A model generated the notes under the pieces. It searched no databases and was not told the DNA's origin. It worked only from the letters and a program-made list of their open reading frames with translations. This document shows, in pieces, positions 1 to 12,495 of a stretch of 64,000 nt of DNA (position 1 is its first letter; each line of letters begins with the position of its first letter). This DNA is from Leptasterias polaris (lineage: Eukaryota; Echinodermata; Asteroidea; Forcipulatida; Asteriidae), in contig JAZGTN010000047.1 in the NCBI GenBank assembly GCA_037783415.1, forward strand, positions 496,001-560,000. Reading direction: 5' to 3'. A program made the translations under genes and the position numbers.

Positions 1-336
1 GCCGAGCAGGAGTTGAGGGGAAATGAATGGGTGATTTATGTTCGACCCCTCGGGTAATGATTAGCCAAAAAGTAGATTGAGTTGTCGTGATGCTGTACAA
101 TAGTGCTGAGAGGTTTGACTGACGTTGAGAGATTTGTTCTCTTTATCCATGAGGTAGAAAATCTGTCAGTCTGTCCCGTCTAGTTTCCTCCATTCTGCAA
201 CGTGTAATCTTCACACAAATGAGTAGAGGACGAGCTGCTAAAGTACTTAGGAGATTTAGCGAGATATTACGAGAGTCCTTGCCCGCAGAGCTTCCGACCG
301 AGAGAAATATTTTGTTTAGGGCGAAACCCATGCATT

Positions 337-490
337 ATAGACCTTATGCATTGACGTCACCAAGCCGCCATCTTAGAGGTAAACTGATGATGAAACAATG
401 GAAACGCACAAGACTGGCCAATGAGCATCTTCCTTTTGACCTCTAGGTGAGGGCGCCCTACTCAAATGACGTCATATGCATAAGGTCTAT
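337..490 (-). mobile_element. MITE-1 copy 1 (internally shortened)
   Basis: A 154 bp element with terminal inverted repeats ATAGACCTTATGCA and TGCATAAGGTCTAT. It lacks about 21 bp in the middle that the four 175 bp copies have. It carries TGACGTCA near both ends and a reverse-strand AAGATGGCGGC. The short ORFs here are frames of the repeat, not genes. Confidence 0.85.
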
Positions 491-691
491 TGAGGCCTAG
501 TTGTCAAGCAAGTTGGTTGCAGTTTTACTGACTTTAAAGTCACCTGGAAATATAATTTTTTTATTTTTTTTATATAAGAGTATATGTATAATATTAACAA
601 TAAAACAATTTTTTGAGTAATTGTTTGTCAGTATTTATATGTAAAAAAAATAGATTAAGTTGTTTGGGGGCGACTCCGCCCATCCCTTTTT

Positions 692-1337
692 GTGACGTCA
701 ATCGAGGAAGACTTCGTCTCGATTGAACATCGACCCCACTCGAACTTGCCTGCATTTACGTTGTATACACGTGCAAGTAGTGAGATTGTACGTTTCGTTT
801 GGTTATCCAAAAGTGGGTTTTTTCTTGCATTTTTCCAGCGAAAATTGCTGCTGGATGCAGCAAAACGACTAAAGATGGGGTCAGCCAGCATTTTTTTCCT
901 GCAGATCCCAATATAGGCAGTTACGGGCATCGAAAGTTTGGCTAACGAGGGCAAAGTGGTCCGGTCCGACGTCGTTTTCAGCGCTATGGATAGTCCGGGG
1001 ATTTTTTCGTTGGTAGTAGTGTGCAGGGAAGTTGCAGTGAAGCTTAGGTTACCAGCGAAATGTTTCTGGTGGAAAAACAATACCTCGTATTATCCGTGTT
1101 CTCGTTATGACCATGGTCGTATCTTCCGTTTTTAAGACATAGAAACGCGCATGGGACAGTTCGGGACCGGTGAAAAACCTCGTATAAACTGGCGTCTCGT
1201 ATTAGTCGACTGTACACTGTCCTAGGATTGCATTGGGTGGTGACGTCCGAATACGAAAACGCATCATACTGATCAGGTACCCAGACGTAATGTACGGGGC
1301 CAGACTACACATTTTCTCCTGCCTCGATTGACGTCAC
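692..1337. repeat. candidate TIR element with CRE palindromes
   Basis: A 16 bp perfect inverted repeat, GTGACGTCAATCGAGG at the left and its complement at the right, bounds about 646 bp. Each end contains TGACGTCA. A 9 bp-stem hairpin lies at 698-726. A 141-codon minus-strand ORF overlaps it (655-1080) but matches no family I recognise. Only one copy is in the window, so the mobile nature is inferred from the termini. Confidence 0.45.
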
Positions 1338-3361
1338 GAACAGCGCCATGTAAAGGGGGGCCTATTTTTTAATTTGTAATTAAAAGAAAAATATTTTTTT
1401 TTAACCTTAGTAAATTGTTTATTCACATTCCACTCATAAAAATGTATATATTAATGACAAAAGCTTTATTTTGAAAAAATACCACTGCCAGGTGCCTTTA
1501 AAAGAGAGGGTACCTTTGCTAATTGTAACGACGGTAGGCCTACCATAGAATTTCCTTGATAAGAAGCACTGCAGCTGTTGATAATAACATTTTGAGAGAC
1601 GATTCCTTTCAGGGGAATCGGTTGTTTGAGAGAGGCCGGGGTATTAAAAAACATGAGAAACGGACTGTAGGCCTATTCCAATTACGGAATAATTCTCAAA
1701 ATTTTAGTTTTGATATGTTTGTTTGTGTGTGTAGCCAGAGTTATTGCAATTGAAGGCCTATGGCTCACAGTTTTTAAGTGAACTTTTAAATTCCGCACAT
1801 TATGGTTTTTTTTTTTTTTTTTTTTTTTTTATACAATTTTTGTGATGTTTAAAAAAAAAAGTGTTCTTAATGCCGAATAAATAATAATCTTTCTGAAGAG
1901 GAAAAATTGTAGTGTTGATTAACGTAAGCTTCAAAACTACAAGTTACTGCATTACATGAGAATGAACAATGCCAAATAAGTAAGATAAAAAAATAAGAAA
2001 TAAAAATCCCAAAACCCCAACAACAACAAAAACAACAAAAACAACGCACTAAGAACCTCCCTGTTGTGCCTCGCTTTAAAGTTGCCGGAAGAACATAGGC
2101 TATACCACTACCTTATCGGCGCTGTTCTTCATATCCTTTTAGACAATGACTAGAAGATTGTCTTTTTCCTTTGCAATAACTCTCTAGAATTATTTGTGTA
2201 TTGTCTGAAACAATTACGTAGGAAACCACGAACTTTATAAATGTTCTGGATAGAAGGATCTGTAGCAGGAAGGTTCAGTGAAGCTAATGATGGTATCTAC
2301 TTACCCGTATAACAAGCCAGACTACGGTAAAGCTGCAGTGACAGCGCCTTGGGCTGGCTCATTTACGGAATCCGAGACATCTCGTCCAGGACACAGGGGC
2401 CGGGAAGCCTCGGGAGGTAATTCCTGAAATTGGTTCTCTGACTGCAGTCCGGGGGAACTTGGCAAAGTGGGGGAAGTGAGGAAGATTCGTGTTTCTTGTT
2501 ATGGATAAATAGAACCCCCTGCAGTAAAAATATGTCCTGCTGGCTCAATTTTGATAAGTTGATGACATGTAATTTTCCATCGAAGAAACCTTTACTTTTG
2601 CACCAACAGAGGGCGCTAAAAAGAGTTATTGTCACGTGGTGTTGCGTGTTTCCCCGGACAATCCTCCGCGTACCGGTAGATGTAGAAATTTGGTTTAAAC
2701 ACTGGAGGAATGATGTTTAGCTACCTGAAAGTTTCCATCTTTTAGACTCTGAGTGTCATACTTCCATGAATTGATGTCCAATCTGAATAATAACTGAACC
2801 CAATAGTTTAGTTCCGTCACGGGTATACGTCCTGATGACAGAATTGCAACTCGATGAAGAAAAAACCCTAAAACCGTTGTAAATAATTTAAGAACATCCT
2901 CCAATGTGCGATTCTGCGTGTTTGGCCTTTTAAGCGCGGCTTATAAATAATTTGGATTGAGCGGTTTGCATTTGAAACGCCAGCAGAAAGCAGTATAGAA
3001 AAGTATAGTATAGTGTTACGCGTTATGCACAATTCATGCCTTCACCTTTGTAGCATGGATTTATGATAGCCTTGGCTGACGCCTAAGAACCTTGGGACGT
3101 CTTGCCTCGACAGATCTTCCCACATTCATATGAGATAGAAATAGTATGGTGGAGATAGATTACATTGTTCATCACTCCACCATGGACATTTTGAGACAAG
3201 AACAACAGAAGAGGGACCAGAAAGCATCCCGGTTGCGAAGCAGCCTTGAAAAATGATACAAATAATTTAAGATATCTACAGCATTCATGTATAACTTCAT
3301 AAGGCTTTGCCTGATATGTCGAATGTTTCTAATGCACGGGCGGCCAGTAACATTGTCAAAA

Positions 3362-3658
3362 ATAGACTCCCTGTACTTATGACGTCATGGTTTGTTTACT
3401 GCCTGTGGTTCAAATTCTATAACTGGGTACTGTAATTTGCAACAGTTGAGCAGGGACACAATGGTTTCCCATTATTCTGCAAAGTGGTAAAACAAACTGC
3501 GAAGTCATCACTCCTTGCATTATGACGTCACACTCCCCCAAACAGTTCCCCCACACTGGGGTCAATGAAGAGCTATCATTGGCTGAGAGTCGTGCGCAGC
3601 GCGTACACGCGTGCACGTTATTGATTGACATCATGGCGGCCAATGCAAGGGTTCTATT
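3362..3658. repeat. foldback/MITE-like element
   Basis: The ends ATAGACTCCCTG and CAAGGGTTCTAT are weakly inverted, and TGACGTCA lies near the left end. Positions 3570-3625 are closely similar to 21175-21230, including a reverse CCAAT box (ATTGGCT) and a GCGTACACGCGTGCAC block. This marks it as a relative of the repeat at 21141-21261. Confidence 0.45.
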
Positions 3659-4560
3659 GAACAAAGCGGCACTCGAAGCTGAGTTGCTAAATTAATGAAA
3701 TGAAATGAATCTTGACGAACAGGTCAGTCAGAGAGAATTCATCTTGACTTTATCATTACCTTCCCCTGAAACTGAGAAACCTGTCACAACAGTAGGCAAT
3801 GTCCCGTCCACTGCATCAGCCTAGTAAATGTTAACCCTTCTCACAAGCTCAAGGACGTGTTTAGAATTACAGCACGCCTGACCACGCGTTTCCTTCAATC
3901 ATTAAATGTGTTCTATTCTCTTCAAAATGTCGGTGTTTTTCAGAGAAGCTGTGTTCAAATTGACGGTGACGTTCGATTCAATTTTGTTGTAGAGGAGCTG
4001 GGTGGAGTATAATAGAAAACGGCAGGGGGCGATGGATCCAAAAGAACAAGAGAACGTAGATTTACGAGTGGGGTCATAGATTACGGAGAGATGGTAAATA
4101 GGCCTATAGTCCAAAATTAACTAGCATAAAAACTTACTTGGCACTGCAGCTGTTGATAGAATAGACAATTATTTTGAGAAAGGATTCCCATCGAAGTAGG
4201 AGAGTTTGGATGATTTTTCCAACCCATAAACATTTTGAATATGTAAAACGATTCCTGCATTAAACTTAGGTTTTCAGATTTCTGAGGGTTGACTCAATTA
4301 AAATTCATATGAATTTCCGTGGTGTCATTTTGCGATTGCTGCCTCGCCAGAGATGCGATTGCCTTGCAAAACATGAATGGATTTGAAGTTCCCGATGAAA
4401 ATACCGTGACTTTGTTGGGCTGTTTTCTCAACAAGTATATAAACTGTATCACCTGAACATAGGTGATTTTTATTCTATATTTCTTTATAATTTTATGTTG
4501 TCAAAAACCAATCCATGATCATTACCTTTTATTAACCCAAGTGAATATAAAGTACTTCAT

Positions 4561-4928
4561 TAAAGGCCCTGTACACTATTGGTAAGATCGACAAACACAA
4601 ATGTTCACAGATTCACACATAACTTAGCCTACATGATTTAAAGTAAGTAATAGTAGAAAAGGTTCCCTTAAAATATTTCTGCCTAAAATGCTATCGTTTC
4701 TGAGAAATGAGTAAAACAATAGTTTTTAGCGCGCGCGATAATAAACTCGATTTTTGAAAAACAGAAAACACATAAGGTCTCTTTTCACTATTTTCTCGTA
4801 ACCTCGATGACCAATTGAGCTCAAATTTTCACAGGTTTGTTATTTCATGTAGGTGGTTGATTACACAAAACATGAACACTGTCTGTGATTATTTTGTCAG
4901 CTCTGCCAATCCTGTATAATACCTTTAA
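4561..4928 (+). mobile_element. R1-family MITE-like element
   Basis: About 370 bp bounded by TAAAGGCCCTGTACACTATT and GTATAATACCTTTAA. Near-identical copies occur at 35011-35379 and, inverted, at 47657-48019. Shared internal landmarks are a TGTTCACAGATTCACACATAA block, GCGCGCGATAATAAACTCGA and TTTTCACAGGTTTGTTATTTC. There is no coding capacity. Confidence 0.8.
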
Positions 4929-6055
4929 AGAATGAAATAAAAATTAAAACCTGCAAACACTTGTGGTTTTGGGAAAAAGGAATTCATCAGGTTCGCCGTA
5001 GACTTCTCTCATAAACTATACACAGACAAACTAATGGCATTCGTGCGTGCCCGAGGCTGATGCAGACAAAGCAACATTGTTGCTTCAGACTTGAATGAAA
5101 GTCTACATTCAACCCTACCAGATCGGCCGGCGTCTGCTTATCAAAATTTGGTTCAGGATTAATAAAGACGCAGAGATATTGCCATAAAGACTGCCTTTCC
5201 AAATTACCAACCATAGATGGCCTTGAATTTGACGGGGCCTTGGAAATTTACGGTATATTTCATCCACCATACGGAGAAGTTTGACCTAAAATGTAATCAG
5301 AACACAATGGACGAAATCAAACTGGTGTTGCCACGTGTTTTTTTGGTTGCAACTGTAGCAGCCATTGATGACAGTCCTCACAGCGTGATGTCCTATTTTC
5401 ACGGGTATTGTGTGTCACGCTGGTAAACTAACCGTGACAAATTGTGACGAGGCGTATACACGACGCCCCAGTGCACCAAGATGATTATAATTACTACGCG
5501 ACGAATTGTCTGTAACTCATGATGGGCCTGACAAGTAATCAAGGAGATTTCATACGATAGGTCAAATTTACAGCAATTCATATTTATGCACAAACTGTAA
5601 ATTTTATCCATTGGTTTTTCGTGTTCTTTTTAAACCGTAACTAAACGTGACTTGAATTCCCATAATGCATTTAACCCATCACTTGACATCTAAACGCCCA
5701 ATTTCTTAGGGAAAAAGTAAAAAAGAAAAGAAGTGGAAACTGTGTTGAAAAAGACACAATAAATAACATTAAATTCGTTTGACCCGGGGTCAATCAAATT
5801 ACGGTTACAACTTCAACAGCTGACCCCCGATAATAAGTATGCTTTTACAAAATTTTGACCCTGAGAAAAGTCAGAAACAGTGGTGGTGATCGAATGCAGC
5901 GTTAAAAATGGAGAAAGAATCCCTTTTTTCTCTTAGCCCAATTAAGAATTTCCTCCCAATTACGCACAATGCGAACCCAATAGACCAACATGGCACAAAA
6001 AACAAACACTCGGCGGTCTGTCAAACCATGGAGGTAGGAAAAGAACCATGGTTAA

Positions 6056-6086
6056 ACCATGGAGGAAGGAAACCTTCCTCCATGGT
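6056..6086. repeat. perfect 14 bp hairpin
   Basis: ACCATGGAGGAAGG, a three-base loop AAA, then the exact complement. Two partial copies of the arm (AAACCATGGAGG) lie just upstream at 6026-6045, so the hairpin may have grown from local duplication. Confidence 0.7.
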
Positions 6087-8445
6087 CAAACAGCGACAGT
6101 GCAATTACAATCTGCATCACACTCGTTGCTACCGTCGCTTATTAACCCAAAAAGTACATTTCACTTTGTCTATTATGTGTTATTAAGGCTAATTGACGGT
6201 TATAAACAATAACGGCGGGTCTCGAGGTTGAAATGACCTTGGCTAGACCGCAGAAAACAAGTTACGGACAAAACCTTGGACTAGCAACATCGTGACCAAA
6301 ACCTTTTGCCCAATTTCATAAAGCCTATGTGTAGGCATAAATTCATCCATCATTCCATAAAGTTTACAGTGTTGCAACTGGTGGCCTACTCATTTCTCGC
6401 TTAGCGAAGATAATGTGTTCAGAAGTATTTTCTGCAAAACAGCTTTTTGAAACTGCGTCATGATCTTTAGCATTGGAACCTTGGTGGAGTGTGAACTTCC
6501 TCTGTGGATTGGTATAGAGCCGACAAAACGGTCGCAGATAGTGTTTATCTTTTGTGTGATCAACCATAGGCCTATACATGGTGAAATTACAAACCTGTGA
6601 AAATTTGGGTAAAAATAAACCTTGTGTGAGTCAGGGAGGAGATAGTGGAAAATCAGGCATAATTTTCAGCATGTTCACAATGTCCTTAATTTTGGACGTA
6701 ACAACCGAAATCAGCAGTTGCAATAGTCTTTAGGATTTCAGAAACAGTTTTCTCGAATATGACTTACTTCATTTCAGAGGAAAGTGTTTCACAGACAAAT
6801 GGTTCTAGTATGAACTTCATAATCAGTGGGCTTTCAGAATGCAGACTACAATTAAACAATGATGTTTTATCCCGTATAATACCTTTAAAATATACATCAC
6901 AAGTTGAAACAAAGCAGCATCAACTCTTGAAACACGCCGCCAAAATGTCAATTGTTTAAAAAAACAAAACCCCCAAAACAAACCCCAAAACCTCTCTGGA
7001 TGTACACTCCCAGTTCCATAATTCGTTTTAATTTTCACTTTCATGTCGTTTGAAATGGCGGCTAACACAACACCGCAGATTTATATCATCATCGTATATC
7101 AACATCCTTACAGATTATTCATGCATTAAAGTCGATAAATTACGGAAATTCGACCCAGCTAAGGCAGAAGAAAAAACAAGTAAGTGTGAATAATTTAATG
7201 AAATTATAAATGTTGAGGAAATAAAGCCCGCTGCACTTTTCCTATTCCTTTCAACAGCGTCCAAAAACAAATATCACTTGGCGTCCAAAACAAATATCAC
7301 TTGATCGACAAAAGATTGGTTAAATATTGACACAAGTGATTTGTATCAACATGTGATGTTTACAAAGGAATTCTAGGTTGCAGATTGTGTTTGTACAATC
7401 GAGTTTGTATCATTCATGTATCCAAGAAACTTGATCTACTTTAAATTCAATGACTTGGGTGCTCTGACGCAGAGAATGGCATCAGAATGTTCTTCCTTCG
7501 TGGGTACAAATTTTCACAGGTTTGTTATCTGTTGCTAATGAGGGGATACAGTGAGTAATCTGGTCTTTGACAATTACCAAAAGTATACCATTGAGGAGCT
7601 GTAACTCTTGGAATCATCTCAGAGACACTAAGAATAAGATGCTATATGAACACACAGACATCATATATAGAAGTAAACAGCAAACGACCTTCTGGTTTCT
7701 GAGCAACTTCGTCTTTTGTATTGTTCTCCTTATACAATATGGAACTCCCGAAGGATAACAACGAATTATTGTTGAAGACTTGGTTGGTTCTTCAGGTTTC
7801 CTAGCAACGGTGCCTTGTCTCTTCTTCTTTCACTTGGAACGCGGGACAATAAAACGGATTCACTTAATTGTTGGAGACTTGACTGGTTTCTTATATATAC
7901 AGATAAATAAAGTCAGACAGGCTGACAAATGACAATCAATTAGCACGAACTCGACCATTTATGTATCGTGTTTACTTCCAGAGCATAACCACAACGTGAG
8001 GCCATGCTGAGCCGTAACAAGTCACAAATCAATTTGCGAAAGGGGCTTTCAATAATTTTTTTGGGGTTGAGTAGGCTACATGTAAACGAGGCTCTGCCCC
8101 ACCCGTTACTAAGTTATGACGTACCAAGGGGCGGGCATAATGTATGGCGAACGGTGTGATGTCCATTGACCCCTTGCACGACGCGGAATGCTGCCTCCGC
8201 AATACCGTGCCTACAACTTCCGCCATTTTGGAAGTCAATTCCGTTGAGTACTAGCTAGAAGGCCATTATCCGAAAGTGGCAGCTATACAGCTCCTCCGGC
8301 TACGACTGTTTCTCAGGGTGTTTTTAAGGACGTCCTATTACGTCCTAACCCTATATTAGTACACATCGCATGATGACGCGGAAATCTAGCGTATAGCTGT
8401 GGGCCGACCGGTACCAGCCTGTCCTATATACTTCGCAAAATACAT

Positions 8446-8635
8446 GTAAAGCCCGGTTCATACTTCCTGCGAATGCGAAATGCGATACGAATTTTGACGT
8501 CACAAATTCGCAACGAATAATTCGGAAGAGTTGACTTGTGCTCAACCCCTGCGAAACATTTGCGGCGAAAACAGCCCTGTGACGTCAAAATTCGTATCGC
8601 TTTCGCATTCGCAGGAAGTATGAACCGGGCTTTAC
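8446..8635. mobile_element. palindromic foldback MITE with ~57 bp arms
   Basis: The left arm starts GTAAAGCCCGGTTCATACTT and runs about 58 bp. The right arm is its complement with a single-base deletion as the only difference I see. Both arms end inward in TGACGTCAC. The spacer is about 75 bp. No transposase is present, so mobilisation in trans is assumed. Confidence 0.75.
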
Positions 8636-8775
8636 ACGCGCGGTAGCCATATAAAACGAGGTGCATGCTGTTGGTCTTGATAACCTTTGTCATTATCTAG
8701 ACCAGCTTGCACCTCATTTGACCAGCATGCACCTCATACTAACTCGTTCAGTTGGCCATGGAAGGAATCTGTACT

Positions 8776-9528
8776 AAATAGGCTGTGCAAGTCTCGCGCG
8801 TATCGGAGCGAGAAAACACGTCAAGTGAAGAACATATTTTTTCTGAAATCAAATCATTGTTTTTAAATTAGATCTATGAAACAATCTGACCAACAAAAAT
8901 ACTCATTACAATTTGCATAAAATGAGTTTTAGCTTTCATAATAAACACACAATTTAATTATTTGTTAGTTTTTGTTGAAACAAAAACAACCCTCTGGGAC
9001 AAGGATGCTTATTTGATCTGAACTTTTTAGGAAACCCTTTTGTAAATCCATGCCTGAATACGTGCAACCACTAAAGCAGGTTTAAACGCAGACGCGCGAT
9101 GATCGCACGGGCGTACGAATTAACGTGTGACGCAGTTTAAAGAGGACGCTGACGCCTCGACAACCGTAGACTGCAATGAAAAGGCTTAGCGTCTGGCAAT
9201 TACAGCATCTGGTGATTATCATCGCGCGACCAAAACAAATTTGGTGATCGGAGGTGGGCACAAATTCTTAATTTTTTGCAAGTAACCGGAAGCAGAGGTC
9301 AAGTTTAATTCTTGGGTTTTCTTCGTTGCATTGTTGAATTGATTTTACTTTCATATTTTTTATCACTTAGTACTACATTCCCAACAACATATTTAATTTT
9401 CATGGTCATAAAGTACGTTAAACTAAAATTATAGACGAAACAAAATCTTGCCAACGTAAAACTCCATATGGCTGGGACCACGATGGTCCCGGAAGTTCGC
9501 TTACGCGCGAGACTTGCACAGCCTATTT
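8776..9528 (+). mobile_element. non-autonomous TIR DNA transposon, copy A
   Basis: Termini AAATAGGCTGTGCAAGTCTC and the complementary CGCGAGACTTGCACAGCCTATTT form inverted repeats of about 25 bp around a 753 bp element. A second, diverged copy at 62477-63200 matches along its whole length, which fixes both ends. No transposase ORF is visible. A MITE-1 copy follows 16 bp after the right end. Confidence 0.8.
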
Positions 9529-9544
9529 GTAGCTGATTCGAACA

Positions 9545-9719
9545 ATAGACCTTATGCATATGACGTCATTTGAGTAGGGCGCCCTCACCTAGAGGTCAAA
9601 AGGAAGATGTTCATTGGCCAGTCCTGTGCGCCGCGCGTACAAATCAGCGCGTTTCCATTGTTTCATCATCAGTTTACCTCTAAGATGGCGGCTTGGTGAC
9701 GTCAATGCATAAGGTCTAT
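9545..9719 (+). mobile_element. MITE-1 copy 2
   Basis: A full 175 bp element from ATAGACCTTATGCATATGACG to TGCATAAGGTCTAT. In order it holds TGACGTCA, GGCGCC, AGGTCA, a reverse CCAAT box (ATTGGCC), a GCGCGC-rich centre, AAGATGGCGGC and a second TGACGTCA. The inverted termini extend to CAATAGACC / GGTCTATTG in this copy. Confidence 0.9.
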
Positions 9720-10330
9720 TGTTAGTGTGGTACTGCAGTTGCAATTAATTATTAATCACATTCAAACGCGGCCACGTGCCAAGCTTGAAAGCTAACACAA
9801 CTTCCTTTAATAGCGTCTGTTCAGAAATTGAACTTGAATTAATGCGGAACTTTTTTGCCACTTCTGGCAGGAAGTCAAACCAAACCATTTTACAATCTTC
9901 GCGTAAAAGGTGTCTCTATGACGATATTGTAGACAACGTTCCCGGGTATGATGTTCCAATGCATAATAACTGGCTACAGTTGGTTATAAGAACAATGATT
10001 TTACAGGTATAACGAATAACACCGAGGTTGCAAATAATTTTCTGTACCGGCCTTTTGTAGGTCAACGGAGAGATAGCAACTGTAATCTGAACTTGCCGAA
10101 GTATAGAGGGCGGTATTCAAGTTTGCTTATGGTAGTCGTCTGACTGAGCGATGGGAAGAAAGGGTCGGTGAAACAAAGACCACAAAGTAGTCAGAGCGCC
10201 CTCTATTGAATATCTGTTCAGCTGGCTATTTTTAGAGTTAATCAAAATGCATATACATGTAGGCATTTAATTTACATGTCTAAAATACTTATTTCCATGT
10301 TGTACCAGTGAGATTTATAAATGAAACACT
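9720..10330. other. intervening sequence with an unrecognised open frame
   Basis: Between two MITE-1 copies lies an open frame on the plus strand (9776-10012) that ends just after a possible GT donor (CAG then GTATAACG). It has no ATG at its upstream limit and matches no family I know, so I do not call it a gene. A block near 10140-10225 recurs at 10615-10670. Confidence 0.3.
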
Positions 10331-10505
10331 ATAGACCTTATGCATATGACGTCATTTGAGTAGGGCGCCCTCACCTAGAGGTCAAAAGGAAGATGCTCAT
10401 TGGCCAGTCTTGTGCGCCGCGCGTACAAGTCTGCGCGTTTCCATTGTTTCATCATCAGTTTACCTCTAAGATGGCGGCTTGGTGACGTCAATGCATAAGG
10501 TCTAT
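10331..10505 (+). mobile_element. MITE-1 copy 3
   Basis: 175 bp, nearly identical to copy 2 and in the same orientation, with both TGACGTCA sites, the reverse CCAAT box and AAGATGGCGGC intact. It is only about 600 bp from copy 2. Confidence 0.9.
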
Positions 10506-10507
10506 TG

Positions 10508-10745
10508 AAGAAGAACAAAAAACCACTGCCATGTTATGAAAACCTAATTTTTATTGACATCAATATTTTTTATTAGAAAACAAGTAAAATAATTTGCAAA
10601 GAGCTAGAGAGGGGCGGTGAAACAAAGACCACAAAATAGTCAGAGCGCCCTCTATTGAATATCTGTTAAGAAGAACAAAAAAAAACCCACACTGCCATGT
10701 TATGGAAATCTAATCTTTATTGGCATCAATATTTTTATTAGAAAC
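10508..10745 (+). repeat. imperfect tandem duplication (~160 bp unit)
   Basis: A unit starting AAGAAGAACAAAAAACCACT is followed after about 160 bp by a second, partial unit starting AAGAAGAACAAAAAAAAACC. The block GGTGAAACAAAGACCACAAA seen inside also occurs upstream near 10165, before the MITE-1 insertion. Confidence 0.65.
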
Positions 10746-10999
10746 AGAAAACAAAATCAGTCGTCCTTGGCTGTTAGGCTAGCTCTGAAAACGAAATCAA
10801 ATTCTAATTGTTTTTGACTGTTGCCTATATATCCTGATGAAAGATCAGCATTTAATCGTCTCCCTCACTTACCATCTTTTTGGAAAAAATAGTGGGGAAA
10901 AAAAAACCCAACAAAATAAACTCAAAAACGAGTGTGTGGCTCCAATGACCGAGCAAACTTTTACACGTTTTTTATTAATTATTTTTTATTTATTTATTT

Positions 11000-11338
11000 A
11001 TTAAGACTTAAGAGCATCGGATTCAAGTTCTGGTGGTTTAGTCATCGGGGTGTGGGTTCGAGTCCCGGTCATGACGTCTGTGTCCTTGAGCAAGACACTT
11101 TGCTATAATTGCTTCTCTTCACCCAGGGGTATAAATGGGTACCTGCAAGGGTAGAGGTTGATATTGTGTTTGAAAAAGCCTTCGGAGCGCCATCACGGCA
11201 GCTCGGGGCTGTATACTCCCCCCAGGGAGCTGAGAAAGATTAAAGGAATGTTATTGGCCCAATGACCAGGGCACTAATGTAAAGCGCATTGAGACGTTAT
11301 TGTGAAATGCGCTATATAAGAACTGGTTATTATTATTT
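11000..11338 (+). mobile_element. tRNA-derived SINE, copy 1
   Basis: A tRNA-like head with a B-box GGTTCGAGTCC (11055-11065) is followed by the body CTTGAGCAAGACACTTTGCT and a 3' tail AAGCGCATTGAGACGTTATT, CGCTATATAAGAACTGG and (TTA)n. The same architecture recurs at 32390-32750, which shows a dispersed SINE rather than a functional tRNA. Confidence 0.85.
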
Positions 11339-11508
11339 CATGTAAATATTTGTTGGTTAACATAAGTGTGGATACTGGTCTATGACGAAAACCAAAAACG
11401 CTGTCCAGGTAGGCCCTACTAACCTTGTAAAGGATTTTACAAAAATGAATTGGATTTTTAATCACAAAAATGGCAATAAGAAGAAATACGTTTCCACAGT
11501 ATTGATAA

Positions 11509-12436
11509 CAGCGGCGTAACTAAGGTAAATTTTTAGGGGGGGCACAAGGGGGGGCCACCATTTTTTCTCGGGGGGCACTGCTGGCAAATCAACAATAGAT
11601 TCCTTTGCACTTTTTAAAAACTGGATCTTAATCTACGCAATGGCGGGTTCCAAACAGCCCCTCAATTAAACCAAAGGGAATTGTGGTAAATACTAAATAA
11701 AAATATAAAAAAAAACAACGAAAAAAACCCCCCAAAAACCCCAATCTCTCTTCTTTTTCGCACATCTAGAACCACGCAGTTACTGTTTGAATGTGTAGAA
11801 ATAAATCATAACTGTTAACAAGGGATTGCGAGACCGAAGTCTTTTTTTATGGGGATTTATGTATTTGAGGACTGGCACTAGTATTTATTTATTACACACT
11901 TGGGGCCCATGCACAGTAGGCCTAATCAATGTTAAAAACTTCGATTTTGCGATTACCCCAATTTCGATTTTTACATATTGACAGACTATTTAATATACCC
12001 TATACACTGAAGAACAAAGTAATGTCTCAAATGAAGCAAACATTTTAGATCAATGCTCTCACAGCTCAAGAGTTTTCAATGGCTTTTCCTCATGTAAATA
12101 AATGCAACGGCACCCAGCACGTCGTGTAGCTTCATGTGACACTACCGTACCGTATTTAACGTGGCAGAATGGGGCGCGAGCGGGCGATGAGTCATCATAC
12201 AATTTGCGGACGTGATTTACCGTACTCTGAAGACGTTGGTGAAAATAACAACTGTCCATTGCAAAGGTACAACAAATATGTGTAAATAGAAAAATAGTTT
12301 GTAACATTGAGTTATACGCCACCAGTGCTCCATAAAAGTTTATAAAACTGAACATTTTATATTCTGGTAGGCTAATTATTATAGTCTCAAAGGTTCAGAT
12401 TTCAAATGGGGGGCACCCGGGAGGGCAATGACATCA

Positions 12437-12470
<34 letters not shown>

Positions 12471-12495
12471 GTGCCCCCCCTTAGTTACGCCACTG
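11509..12495. mobile_element. non-autonomous hAT-like transposon with 8 bp target duplication
   Basis: Termini CAGCGGCGTAACTAAG and CTTAGTTACGCCACTG are inverted repeats. The element is flanked on both sides by ATTGATAA (11501-11508 and 12496-12503), an exact 8 bp target-site duplication as is known for hAT transposons. The 987 bp interior has no transposase; a 98-codon minus-strand ORF (12059-12355) is unrecognised. Subterminal sequence is very G-rich, with a run of 28 G at 12440-12467. It lies about 200 bp past the 3' end of the glycosyltransferase coding sequence. Confidence 0.88.

Larger units (their letters stand above)
491..8445. other. gene-less left part of the window
   Basis: No exon with recognisable protein similarity was found. 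The stretch holds the TIR element at 692-1337, a poly-T run near 1807-1830, a foldback element at 3362-3658, R1-family repeats (4561-4928; fragments near 1550-1640, 4130-4310 and 6590-6900), a short duplication near 7255-7300 and a strong hairpin at 6056-6086. Every ORF is below 145 codons and without recognisable family motifs. Confidence 0.5.

Noticed and set aside
655..1080. 141-codon minus-strand ORF as a gene
   Set aside because: It overlaps the TIR-like element at 692-1337 and shows no family motif; coding status is not supported by sequence alone.
9776..10012. 78-codon plus-strand ORF as an exon
   Set aside because: No ATG, no clear acceptor and no recognised motif; it lies between two MITE copies.
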